Of a DNA stretch of 64,000 nt, positions 8,096-15,847 are shown piece after piece (position 1 is the first letter of the stretch; the number at the start of each line of letters is the position of its first letter). The notes beneath the pieces are model-generated. The model ran no database searches and was not told the DNA's origin. It saw only the letters and a program-made list of their open reading frames with translations. The translations under genes were made by a program, and so were the position numbers. The DNA is taken from assembly GCA_963705155.1 (NCBI GenBank), contig CAVPJC010000013.1:496001-560000 (forward strand), written 5' to 3'. This DNA is from CAVPJC01 sp963705155. GTDB taxonomy: Bacteria; Chloroflexota; Anaerolineae; Anaerolineales; UBA4823.

Positions 8096-9122
8096 ATGCA
8101 GCCACGAATAACATTTTTCTGCGAGTTGGACAGCGCCAGATTGGAGATTCTATTTTCCGATCCATCCGTGATGGACACTCTGGGCAGACTGAATGCCCGC
8201 CTGAGCCTCGGGCTGGTGGATATGGCTCCCGTTCGAGCCAGACTGGTGCAGCGTTTGAACGAAGCTGGCGTTCCGGTGGATGCCTGGCTGCTTTTACATC
8301 GTGATCAGGGCTATTGGCTGGGCGCCAGTAATTTCGATGCTGCCGAGGGCGCGCTACTTTGAATTTAAGACCTGGACGGCTGATAATAATCTGCGCTGGG
8401 AGGCCGTCGGGCTGGATGTTGAGCCGGATATCAAAGAAATGGAAGCCATCCTCAGCCACCGGTGGGGTGAAATTGCGCGCCTTACGCCGACAATTCTGCG
8501 AAGGGCATTGAGCCGGAAAAGATTTGCCAGAGCTCACCAGGCGTATGCGTACCTGGCCGATCAGATCCGGGCAGATGGATACCTTGTAGAGAGCTACCAG
8601 TTTCCGGTAATTGCCGATGAACGGCTGGCGCGCTCCACGCTGCTCCGCCGCCTGACCGGGGTGGTGGATATTGCCGTGGATCGTGAGGTGTGGATGTTGT
8701 ATACAAGCTTTCTACGGCCCGGGGGAGTGGGGATGCTGTGGAGTTATGCACCGCAAGCTCAGGCGATCGGATTGGGGAGTACGGGCGGGGGAGTCGAGAG
8801 CGATGCTCTGGCACACGAAGCACTGGGGTGGGACGAGCTGGCACGAGATTTGCGGTTGGCGTGGTATTGGTGCAACGATGTGTATATTTTTAGCCTGGAA
8901 GGTTGTGTAGAGCAGGGATACCTTGAGCGCTTGAAGGGCTTTACCTGGGATGAACTGGTCCTGTTTCCCGATGAAATGGCTTTGCCTGTGCGCAGTGTGC
9001 GGCGGGCTTTACAGGGTTTTCTGTGGGTATTCAGTCACCTGGGGGTAATTTTTGCGGCGGGTCTGGCCACTGGCATCCTGGCGTCCAGGCTGCGCAAACT
9101 CAGGCGAGGCCGCGGGAATTAA
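8096..9122 (+). CDS. Unknown protein, probable TIM-barrel-like with C-terminal membrane anchor; one frameshift
   Basis: Two overlapping frames make one protein of about 341 residues. The first frame runs 8096-8362; the second continues to 9122. Removing one G from GGG at 8347-8349 joins them as ...NFDAAEARYFEFKTW..., so the break is most likely a sequencing error. The body contains alternating strand-like segments (GVGLD-type VGLDVEPD, GYLVESYQFP, VDIAVD, VGMLWSY) that resemble a TIM barrel with acidic residues at strand ends. A hydrophobic segment near the C-terminus followed by Arg/Lys-rich RLRKLRRGR looks like a single membrane anchor with a cytoplasmic tail. I do not recognise the family and make no claim about activity. 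Confidence 0.6.
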
Positions 9123-9125
9123 TTA

Positions 9126-9244
9126 GGGGGTGTCCAAAAAGCGAGGCGAAGCGTGGTAATACCACCAAATATTGTGCAAAGCGCACCGATTCGCCCCTAC
9201 AGGCGGTGGTGATGAATTGCATCTACTGCCTGTTGGACAGCCCC
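9126..9244. repeat. MITE-like element with 12-bp terminal inverted repeats
   Basis: GGGGGTGTCCAA at 9126-9137 and TTGGACAGCCCC at 9233-9244 are inverted repeats with one mismatch, enclosing 95 bases with no coding potential. Internal sequence includes a segment reading, on the minus strand, TGTAGGGGCGAATC, a motif that looks repeat-like. It lies in the 190-base gap between two convergent genes. No target-site duplication is evident. I infer a non-autonomous miniature transposable element or its remnant; a simple hairpin is the alternative. Confidence 0.5.
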
Positions 9245-9315
9245 TGGTAGCAAGTTGTAAATCTGAGCGGCCAGCAGGACATCCTATCCAGGCTGATCGT
9301 CTGAACACCAATCTT

Positions 9316-9990
9316 TTATCTCTGTTGCAAGGCGGTCACGGCATCGCGGATTACCTGGATCTCGGTAAGAGCGCCAGTACCAACCAGGTCTTTAATTGGT
9401 GTGTCAACACCGGTGCCGGGAGGAAGACCCAGCGCCAACAGCAATTCTGGCAAGGCTACCTGGCATTGTTCGGAAATTTCCAGGAGCGTGTGGCGGCCTT
9501 TGATCTCTGCCGCAGGCAAGATAATACCGGCAGGCAGCGGTGTGGGTCCGGAAGCGCTTTCACCACCTGAGGATTGCGGCGTGTGGCTGGTGGGCGTAGG
9601 GCTGACGGCAGGAGCCTGAGGTTCGGGGAGCACAGGGGAAGGTGTGGTAATAGGTGCCGGGCTACCTGCGAGATGGGCGTCGATTCTCTCTCGCACCACT
9701 GAAATTTCAAAATCGGGGATGACACCCTCGAGATCCTTCAAGGCGGTCTCAGGGGCGATCTCTGCTGGTATACCCAGTAAGATATATAGATCGTCTTGCG
9801 GAATAGCGTAACCAGATGAGAGTTGTTCCAGAGTCATCCAGCCACGCACATCTGCTCCGGTTGTCATTTGCTCAACATTAATACTCTGTTTACCGCTGAC
9901 GCTCCATACACCTGAAGCGCGGGCGATCAGATAAGACCCAAAAAGAGCCAGCACAGTCAAAATTGGTAAAAAGAACTTGTTGACGGGCAT
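9316..9990 (-). CDS. Membrane-anchored protein with two TLxE-type helical repeats
   Basis: A 224-residue protein: one N-terminal membrane segment (~residues 6-25), then a domain beginning VRGWMTLEQLSSGYAIP...LYILLGIP and ending SVVRE, a Pro/Thr/Ser-rich linker, and a second copy beginning IKGRHTLLEISEQCQVA...LLLALGLP and ending QVIRD. The two ~57-residue units are clearly homologous. Similar I-x-G-x-x-T-L-x-E units occur beside membrane polyferredoxins, from memory of such loci. ATG at 9990 with CAGGAGAT upstream. The upstream NapH-like gene runs into this gene, so the two are probably coupled. The role may be assembly or partner binding for the ferredoxin; this is inference. Confidence 0.65.
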   Translation of the reverse strand: MPVNKFFLPILTVLALFGSYLIARASGVWSVSGKQSINVEQMTTGADVRGWMTLEQLSSGYAIPQDDLYILLGIPAEIAPETALKDLEGVIPDFEISVVRERIDAHLAGSPAPITTPSPVLPEPQAPAVSPTPTSHTPQSSGGESASGPTPLPAGIILPAAEIKGRHTLLEISEQCQVALPELLLALGLPPGTGVDTPIKDLVGTGALTEIQVIRDAVTALQQR

Positions 9991-10892
9991 GCTGATCTCC
10001 TGAAGACGAGGCGGGGCGGCGCAAACGGTTGAAGACACCGCGCAGTCCATCCCACCAGGCGGGTGAGATTGAAACTTCCAGTGTGGCATGGCGCGGGCAG
10101 GCCTCTACACAGGCCAGGCAGCCGATACAATCTGCGCTGACACGCGGGTTGGCGCGGGCGACAGCAATACCCACAGGGCAGGGTGTTTCACACAGGCTGC
10201 AGTTTTTGCACATCGAACTCGGTGCGTTTGATGCGCAACAGGCTGAGGTTGCCCAACAGACTGAGTGCGCCACCCAATGGGCAGGCATACTTGCACCAGG
10301 CGCGCGGCACCATGAATGCAACTGCAAGGATAAGAATGGCGATCAGGTAGGCAGGCCATTGTTCTGCCAGATTAAATTCAAACCACCAGCCAAGGCTGAA
10401 GATCGTCCGGTAGGGATCGTAATCAGCAAACCAGAGCTTGATGGTGCTGATGGTTTTATACAGGATCAAGGCAAGCACCACGAAACGACCATACCGCAGC
10501 CAACGATCGAGACGGACTGGAATGTGCAATTCTCGGATGTGCAGGCGTTTGCGCAGCCAGGTGAGAGCATCCTGCAGGGATCCGAAAGGGCAGACCCAGC
10601 CACAGAAAGCGGCCCCGCTCAAAATTGCACCCGCCAGCAAGCCAAGACCGAGAACTACGTTGGAGGCATGCGTCTTGGGGATGTAGCTGCCTGTGGTCAG
10701 GGTGCGCCACAGGGTCTCCAGTCCACCGAAGGGACACAGGGCATCAATCGAGGCTGTAGCTGCGCTTTCACCTAAAATATTGTGTCGAATGCTTGCTGCA
10801 AGAATGAAAGCTACAAAAAAGAACTGAACGATAGGGCGCAGGATAGCCGGCCAGTTACGCCGGCTGCGGGGCTTAATGTGTGAACGATTCAT
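9890..10892 (-). CDS. NapH-like membrane polyferredoxin; one frameshift
   Basis: A membrane iron-sulfur protein with about four or five membrane segments and 4Fe-4S sites. The first part (from ATG 10892, GGAG upstream) has CGWVCPFG and CKYACPLGG motifs typical of NapH/RnfB-like proteins; the second part, in a shifted frame from about 10215, has CKNCSLCETPCP and CIGCLACVEACP, two ferredoxin clusters. Removing one base near 10212-10220 fuses them. The shifted frame runs to 9890, overlapping the next gene by 100 bases, so a second indel near the 3' end is possible. Likely moves electrons between a quinone pool and a soluble or periplasmic partner; no catalytic partner is encoded nearby. Confidence 0.75.
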
Positions 10893-11194
10893 GCAAACGC
10901 TCCAGTAAATCGGGATCAACAACTCTAAAGATCATATCGGAGAGTTGTGAAGATCGTGTGAATTATTTGTGATAAAAGTGTCAATATGTAACGGGTTGTG
11001 TGCTGGTCATTTATTTGACACATATGAAAATGAAGCAGATAATTAGTGAACGGGTGTACAACGCCCGTTCGAACATGCAACTTTTTGTGATTAGATGCGT
11101 AAACTTCATTGAACCCTGCTCCAATCCTGGCGGGTATTGTATTCGCCCGGAGCGGAAATTAACTGGCGGATGGTTTTAAACGGGAGAGTGCACC
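10893..11194. other. 302-base intergenic region between divergent genes
   Basis: No gene is seen. It contains a perfect 7-base inverted repeat, GAACGGG at 11048-11054 and CCCGTTC at 11064-11070, and weak promoter-like elements pointing to the LiaF-like gene (TTGAAC at 11108-11113 with GGGTAT 17 bases later). The inverted repeat could be an operator. The first third is AT-rich and could carry the promoter of the minus-strand ferredoxin gene, but no convincing box pair is visible. Confidence 0.35.
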
Positions 11195-11986
11195 ATGCGA
11201 AGAGGAACAATCTTTTGGGGAACCGTACTTGTGATTTTGGGTGTGCTGATGCTCTTGGGCAACCTGGGGCTGCTGGGGGGAATTAATATCTGGGAGATGT
11301 TGTGGCCGGTCTTCTTGATTCTGTTGGGTGTCTGGGTATTAATTGGCACCTTTAACCGCCGCACCAGCCAAGTGGAACATGCCAACGTCCCGTTGGAAGG
11401 CGCGTCGCGCGGAAAGCTCAGAATTCAGCACGGCGCAGGGCGGCTTTCGGTATACGGAATAGACAGTGTCACCGACCTGGCAGTTGGCGATTTCGGTGGA
11501 GGCGTTGAGGTCAGCACCAGAAAAGAAGGCGAGACCATGACGGCGACTCTGGCGATCCCGACACAAAACTTCCCATTCAACTGGATCCCAGGAGAAGGGC
11601 TGGAGTGGTCGGTTGGATTGAACCAGGGAGTGCCGCTGGCGCTGGAACTGCAGACCGGTGCAAATGACGCCGCCATCGATCTGAGTCGATCGCATGTAAC
11701 TGATATCCGCCTGGAATCAGGGGCCAGCAATACCACCATCCGACTACCAGAGGCGGCAGGCGAGACGCGTGTTGTGGTGGAGGCTGGCGCAGCAAAGGTA
11801 AGCGTTCAAGTGCCGCAGGGTGTTGCCGGGCGTATTCGGACGGAAGGCGGCGTGATGGGTGTGGATGTTGACACGACGCGGTTCCCGCGCAGCGGCAATT
11901 ATTACCAGTCGCAGGATTATGATGCCGCCGCAAATCGTGCAGACATCAATATTAAGATGGGGGCGGGGTCTGTGAAGGTGAGTTAA
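11195..11986 (+). CDS. LiaF-like membrane protein: LiaI-type TM region plus toast-rack domain
   Basis: A 263-residue protein. The N-terminal ~55 residues form two hydrophobic helices separated by a short turn (ILGVLMLLGNLG; LWPVFLILLGVW), the LiaI/LiaF-type membrane region. The rest is a repetitive beta-rich region with GAG-type turns (LRIQHGAGRLSV, IKMGAGSVKV), matching the toast-rack/DUF2154-like domain found in LiaF and related proteins. LiaF proteins in Firmicutes modulate an envelope-stress two-component system, but no histidine kinase or regulator is encoded here. ATG start at 11195. It ends 2 bases before the pncB start, and two further LiaI/LiaF-type genes follow. Confidence 0.78.
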   Translation: MRRGTIFWGTVLVILGVLMLLGNLGLLGGINIWEMLWPVFLILLGVWVLIGTFNRRTSQVEHANVPLEGASRGKLRIQHGAGRLSVYGIDSVTDLAVGDFGGGVEVSTRKEGETMTATLAIPTQNFPFNWIPGEGLEWSVGLNQGVPLALELQTGANDAAIDLSRSHVTDIRLESGASNTTIRLPEAAGETRVVVEAGAAKVSVQVPQGVAGRIRTEGGVMGVDVDTTRFPRSGNYYQSQDYDAAANRADINIKMGAGSVKVS

Positions 11987-11988
11987 CC

Positions 11989-13568
11989 ATGAAATCTTCC
12001 TCCAGGCGGATTGCAGAGGGCATTTTGTTTACGGACCAATACCAGCTAACCATGGCACAGCTGTATTACCGCATGGGGGTACAAGATACCCCGGTGCAAT
12101 TTGAGCATTATTTCCGCGATTATCCCAGATTATGGTCAGCATAAAGCTGGTTACTGCGTAAACGCCGGAATGGAGTGGCTGCTGGATTGGATGGAAGAGA
12201 CTCATTTTCGCGATGAAGATGTGCAGTATCTGCGCAGCCATACCACCCGGACGGGAGAACAGTTGTTTAGTGATGACTTTCTGAGCTGGCTGCGTCAAAA
12301 TGGGAATTTCAATGCAATCAGCATGCGCGCCATCCCTGAAGGACGCGTTATTCACCCCAACGTGCCTCTGACCGTGGTGCAGGGGCCGCTGGCGATGGCG
12401 CAGATTCTCGAAACATCTTTGCTTAACCATCTCAATTACCAGATTTTGATTGCCACCAAAGCGGCGCGCATCCGCGAGATCGGCAGGGGGCAGTTGATGA
12501 TGGAGTTTGGCTTGCGGCGGGCCCAGGACCGGGGCGGGAATGCCGGTGCGCGGGCGGCATGATTGGCGGGGCAGATTTCACTTCAAATGTAGGCGTTTCG
12601 GCTTTGCTGGGCTACCAGCCCAAAGGTACTCATGCCCACAGTATGGTGCAGTTGTTCATCGCCTGGGCATGGGCGAATTGGATGCTTTCCGGGCGTATGC
12701 CGATGTGTATCCGGATGATTGCTTATTGTTGGTGGATACGATCAATACCCTGGAGAGCGGTATCCCCAATGCCATCCAGGTCTTCGAGGAGCTGCGCGCA
12801 AGAGGCCACAAGCCTGTGGGTATGCGCCTGGATTCCGGGCGACCTGGCTTATCTGAGCATTCAGGCCGCCCGTGATGCTGGATGACGCTGGGATTTCCGG
12901 ATGTAACAATTGTGTTATCGAACAACCTGGATGAGATGGTCATCTGGCAGATCATCACTCAAATCGGGAAGAGGCGCAGCGATATGGGGTGGACGCTGAG
13001 CATCTGATCCAGCGGCTGGTATATGGGGTTGGGACACGATTGATCAACTCCTGGGGCGAGCCGGCTTTGGGAGGGGTGTACAAACTGGTAGCCGTTTGCA
13101 ACAATGAGCAACTGCTGGCAGCCCGCGATAAAGATCTCCGAATCGCCCGACCAAAACACCAAATCCGGGAAACAAAAATGTATGGCAGATTATATGACCG
13201 GCGCGGGAAAGCCACTGCAGACTTGCTCTCCATAGCAGCATGAAGATCCGCAGACCATGGATCGATATTGCACTCCACCATGCGACCGATCAGACCAAGT
13301 CGCGCAGCCTGGCGCGAGCGAGCAATCTCGAAGATTGAAGCCTTCTTGGTAAGATATTTATCATGAAGGCCGTCTGTTGGATGGATCTGCCCGACATTGA
13401 AAGATGCGACAGCGCCAAAGGGCTGTCGATGTCGGCTCGTCTGGACGCAGGCGTGCGGAGCATCATGAACCCGCATATTTATCATGTTTCGCTGACGCAC
13501 GCCTGTGGGATCTGAAACAGGATTTGATCCAATCGGCTGGAAATGATGTCACATTAACAGGAGAATGA
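11989..13568 (+). pseudogene. pncB: Nicotinate phosphoribosyltransferase, broken by many frameshifts
   Basis: Fragments in all three frames align in order with the whole enzyme, which converts nicotinate and PRPP to nicotinate mononucleotide in NAD salvage. From the ATG at 11989: FTDQYQLTMAQLYY; then YGQHKAGYCVNAGMEW; EFGLRRAQ; IGGADFTSNV; GTHAHSMV; VYPDDCLLLVDTINTL; GHKPVGMRLDSG; DLAYLSIQAARDAG; FPDVTIVLSNNLDE; LVYGVGTRLI; ALGGVYKLVAV; YDRRGKATADLLSI; and MNPHIYHVSLTHA near the end, closing with TGA at 13566-13568. At least seven indels are needed, for example an extra A after CCC at about 12127 and an extra G near 12890. The preserved residues argue for sequence error, but the density is far above that of neighbouring genes, so a true recent pseudogene is not excluded. 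The next gene's start lies beside this stop. Confidence 0.8.
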
Positions 13569-13570
13569 AA

Positions 13571-14216
13571 ATGTTCAAGATACTGGAATCGAAGAGTGTT
13601 CTGGGGAATTGTGCTTATCGCCGGGGGAGTGTTATTTTTACTGGAAAACCTGATCGGCTTTCAGCTCGGGTCGCTATTCTGGTCCGCGGCGTTCGGTCTG
13701 GGCGGATTGCTGTTTTTTTCGGTATATCTTGGCAACCGGCAAATGTGGTGGGCGCTCATTCCGGGCGGCACCCTGTTGGGATTAGCGCTGCTCATCGGGC
13801 TGAGTGCATTTGCTTCAGGGTTGACCAACATTTGGGGAGGCACAATATTCCTGGGCGGGATCGGTCTGAGCTTTGTGTTGGTGTATCTGGCCAGCCGTGA
13901 GAACTGGTGGGCGATGATCCCGGCGGGTGTGCTGATTACCCTGGCAGTGGTTGCCGGGATTGGAAACCTGGTAGGTGGCATGGAAACGGGTGGAATTTTC
14001 TTCCTGGGATTGGGTCTCACCTTCGTTTTGGTAGCCCTGCTGCCCACACCACACGGCCAGATGAAATGGGCCTGGATACCGGCCGTAATTTTATTGGGGA
14101 TGGGTGTTTTGATAACAGCAGCAGCCGGGGAAATGATCGGCTACCTGGGGCCTGCAGCGATGATCCTGGTTGGCGGCTATTTAATCCTGCGGACATTTAC
14201 TGCGAGAGGTGGGTGA
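13571..14216 (+). CDS. LiaI/DUF5668-type polytopic membrane protein; one frameshift
   Basis: About 214 residues consisting of repeated hydrophobic pairs: IFWG-type start, LFLLENLIGF, GLGGLLFFSVYLG, WWALIPGGTLLGLALL, IFLGGIGLSFVLVYL, WWAMIPAGVLITLAVV, FFLGLGLTFVLVALL, WAWIPAVILLGMGVL. The repeating unit W-x-IP-G-x2-LL appears three times, so the protein is an internal repeat of a two-helix module. The best start is ATG 13571 with AGGAG upstream, overlapping the pncB end; one extra A near 13592 must be removed to read ESRVFWGIVL. It belongs to the cluster of LiaI/LiaF/PspC-like genes. Function unknown, presumably in the envelope. Confidence 0.65.
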
Positions 14217-14219
14217 ACC

Positions 14220-14685
14220 ATGCAAGCGAGATTATTCCGCAGCCGCAATGATTGTATGGTTGGCGGGGTATGCGGCGGGTTGGCCATCTATTTGCAGGTG
14301 GATGTTACCCTGGTTCGATTATTCTTTGTCCTTCTGGCCATGGCCGGGGGCGGGATCGGGGTAATGGTTTATCTGCTGCTGTGGATTATTGTGCCGTTGG
14401 AAGGCCAGGAGCGGGATGCCACGCTTGAAGACACGGTGCGAACCGGCAGTGAAGAGATTGCTGACCGGGCGCGAGCTATGGGGGATGATTTGCCGCGGCA
14501 TGGTGCGCAACCCTAATCCGAAGGCCGCCCGGCTGATCGGGGTGGCCCTGGTATTGGTAGGAGCCGTCTTCCTGTTGCAGAACTTGCGCCTGCCGTGGTT
14601 GAGCTGGCTGGATTTTGACATCCTCTGGCCAATACTGTTGATTGTAGGTGGATTGGCATTGCTGCGTAAATATTTTATGGACTGA
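14220..14685 (+). CDS. PspC-domain protein fused to LiaI-type helices; one frameshift
   Basis: The first frame gives a PspC domain: RSRNDCMVGGVCGGLAIYLQVDVTLVRLFFV then a glycine-rich turn and a membrane helix ending LLLWIIVP. The second frame continues with RGMVRNPNP..., then GVALVLVGAVFLLQNL and DILWPILLIVGGLALL, a LiaI-type helix pair. One extra base at about 14490-14500 explains the break. PspC proteins sit in the cytoplasmic membrane and take part in envelope-stress responses. ATG 14220 lies 3 bases after the previous stop, so the genes are coupled. A second, shorter PspC protein lies at 47959. Confidence 0.72.
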
Positions 14686-14741
14686 AACTTGCATATTGTG
14701 AATTAAGATCCGGATTGAAGAATTGAAATGAGGAGAATGTC

Positions 14742-15821
14742 ATGAGTGAAAGAATCCAAAACCCAAATCCGCCGGCGGGGCAGCCTGTTTGGGCCGCTGC
14801 TTTTGATCGGTCTGGGGGTGATCTGTTTAATGAGCAATATGGGAATGCTGCCGGAAATCCCTGGGATATCTTTGTACGGCTTTGGCCGCTGCTGTTTATC
14901 TTTGGCGGTCTGGACAGCCTGTACAAACGCGAGGGGGTGGTTGGGCCAGCGCTCGCCATTGGTTTGGGCGGGGTGTTTTTACTGGCCAACTTGAATTTCC
15001 TGGCGCTGGATGTGTGGTGGGTGATCCTGCGGATCTGGCCGGTATTCATCGTTGCAGCAGGATTTGATTTGTTAATCGGCCGGCGTTCGATCTGGGCATC
15101 ACTGGCAGGGCTGGTGGCTGTGCTGGTGATCCTGGGCGGCACTTTGTGGCTCTCGGGTGTACGCGCTGAACGAGGAGCGGCCATCACCGGGCAGGCGATA
15201 CACCGGGAGTTGAGCGGCGCGACGCAGGCGCGTGTTTCGCTGAGCCCGGGGGCGGGCAGCCTGAGGCTTGGGATGCTGGGCGTTGACGGCGTTCTGATTG
15301 ATGGGAGGGCAGCTGCCGGTTCCGGTCAGAACATTTACGAAGATTTTTCGATGGATGGAAATACGGCCGTTTACACTTTACGGCAGAGCGGCTCGGCATT
15401 TTACAGTACCGACTTTGCGAGCAACGATTGGCGTTGGGATTTGTCGCTCACTCCCGGGCTACCCATCGACCTCACCGTGAACCTGGGCGCAGGCAACGCT
15501 GATTTGGATTTGAATGGATTAAACCTGAGCGCAATGAAAATCGACCTGGGAGTGGGGCAAACGATCGTGACTCTGCCTGCTGAAGGCTCGTTGAATGGTG
15601 ATATCAACGGCGGGGTCGGTCAGCTGGTGGTGCGGGTGCCAGATGGGGTAGCCGTGCGTATCGTGGCTGATACGGGTCTCACAGCTAAAAATTTCCCGGC
15701 GAGTTACCATCGAGATGGCGACACCTACACCTCGCCCGGATATGATAGCGCGGCAAACCGAATTGACTTGAAAATGGATATGGGTATCGGTAATATCCGT
15801 GTGGAGCAATTGGGAAAGTAA
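14742..15821 (+). CDS. LiaF-like membrane protein with toast-rack domain; N-terminal frameshift
   Basis: A ~360-residue relative of the protein at 11195. The N-terminal hydrophobic pair (RRRGSLFGPLLLIGLGVICL) is in the frame of 14746, while the second pair (NPWDIFVRLWPLLFIFGGL) and everything after it is in the frame of 14742, so one or two indels occur near 14760-14865. Further membrane helices (LGGVFLLANL; WVILRIWPVFIVAAGFDLLIGRR; LVAVLVILGGTLWLSGV) are followed by a beta-rich region with GAG and GVG turns (SPGAGSLRLGML, NLGAGNADLDL, MGIGNIRVEQ), the toast-rack domain. AGGAG precedes the ATG. It closes the LiaF/PspC cluster and ends at a hairpin lying inside the convergent gene. Confidence 0.72.
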   Translation: MSERIQNPNPPAGQPVWAAAFDRSGGDLFNEQYGNAAGNPWDIFVRLWPLLFIFGGLDSLYKREGVVGPALAIGLGGVFLLANLNFLALDVWWVILRIWPVFIVAAGFDLLIGRRSIWASLAGLVAVLVILGGTLWLSGVRAERGAAITGQAIHRELSGATQARVSLSPGAGSLRLGMLGVDGVLIDGRAAAGSGQNIYEDFSMDGNTAVYTLRQSGSAFYSTDFASNDWRWDLSLTPGLPIDLTVNLGAGNADLDLNGLNLSAMKIDLGVGQTIVTLPAEGSLNGDINGGVGQLVVRVPDGVAVRIVADTGLTAKNFPASYHRDGDTYTSPGYDSAANRIDLKMDMGIGNIRVEQLGK

Positions 15822-15847
15822 ATTTACTTAAAATTGGTGTCAGAAGG

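Noticed and set aside
11048..11080. SOS (LexA) box near the GAACGGG inverted repeat
   Set aside because: The adjacent GTTCGAAC palindrome only loosely resembles Gram-positive LexA sites and the downstream gene is not a DNA-repair gene.
12955..13500. 181-residue minus-strand open frame across the 3' half of pncB
   Set aside because: Plus-strand fragments there match nicotinate phosphoribosyltransferase in order (GVGTRLI, LGGVYKLVAV, MNPHIYHVSL); the antisense frame has no family pattern.
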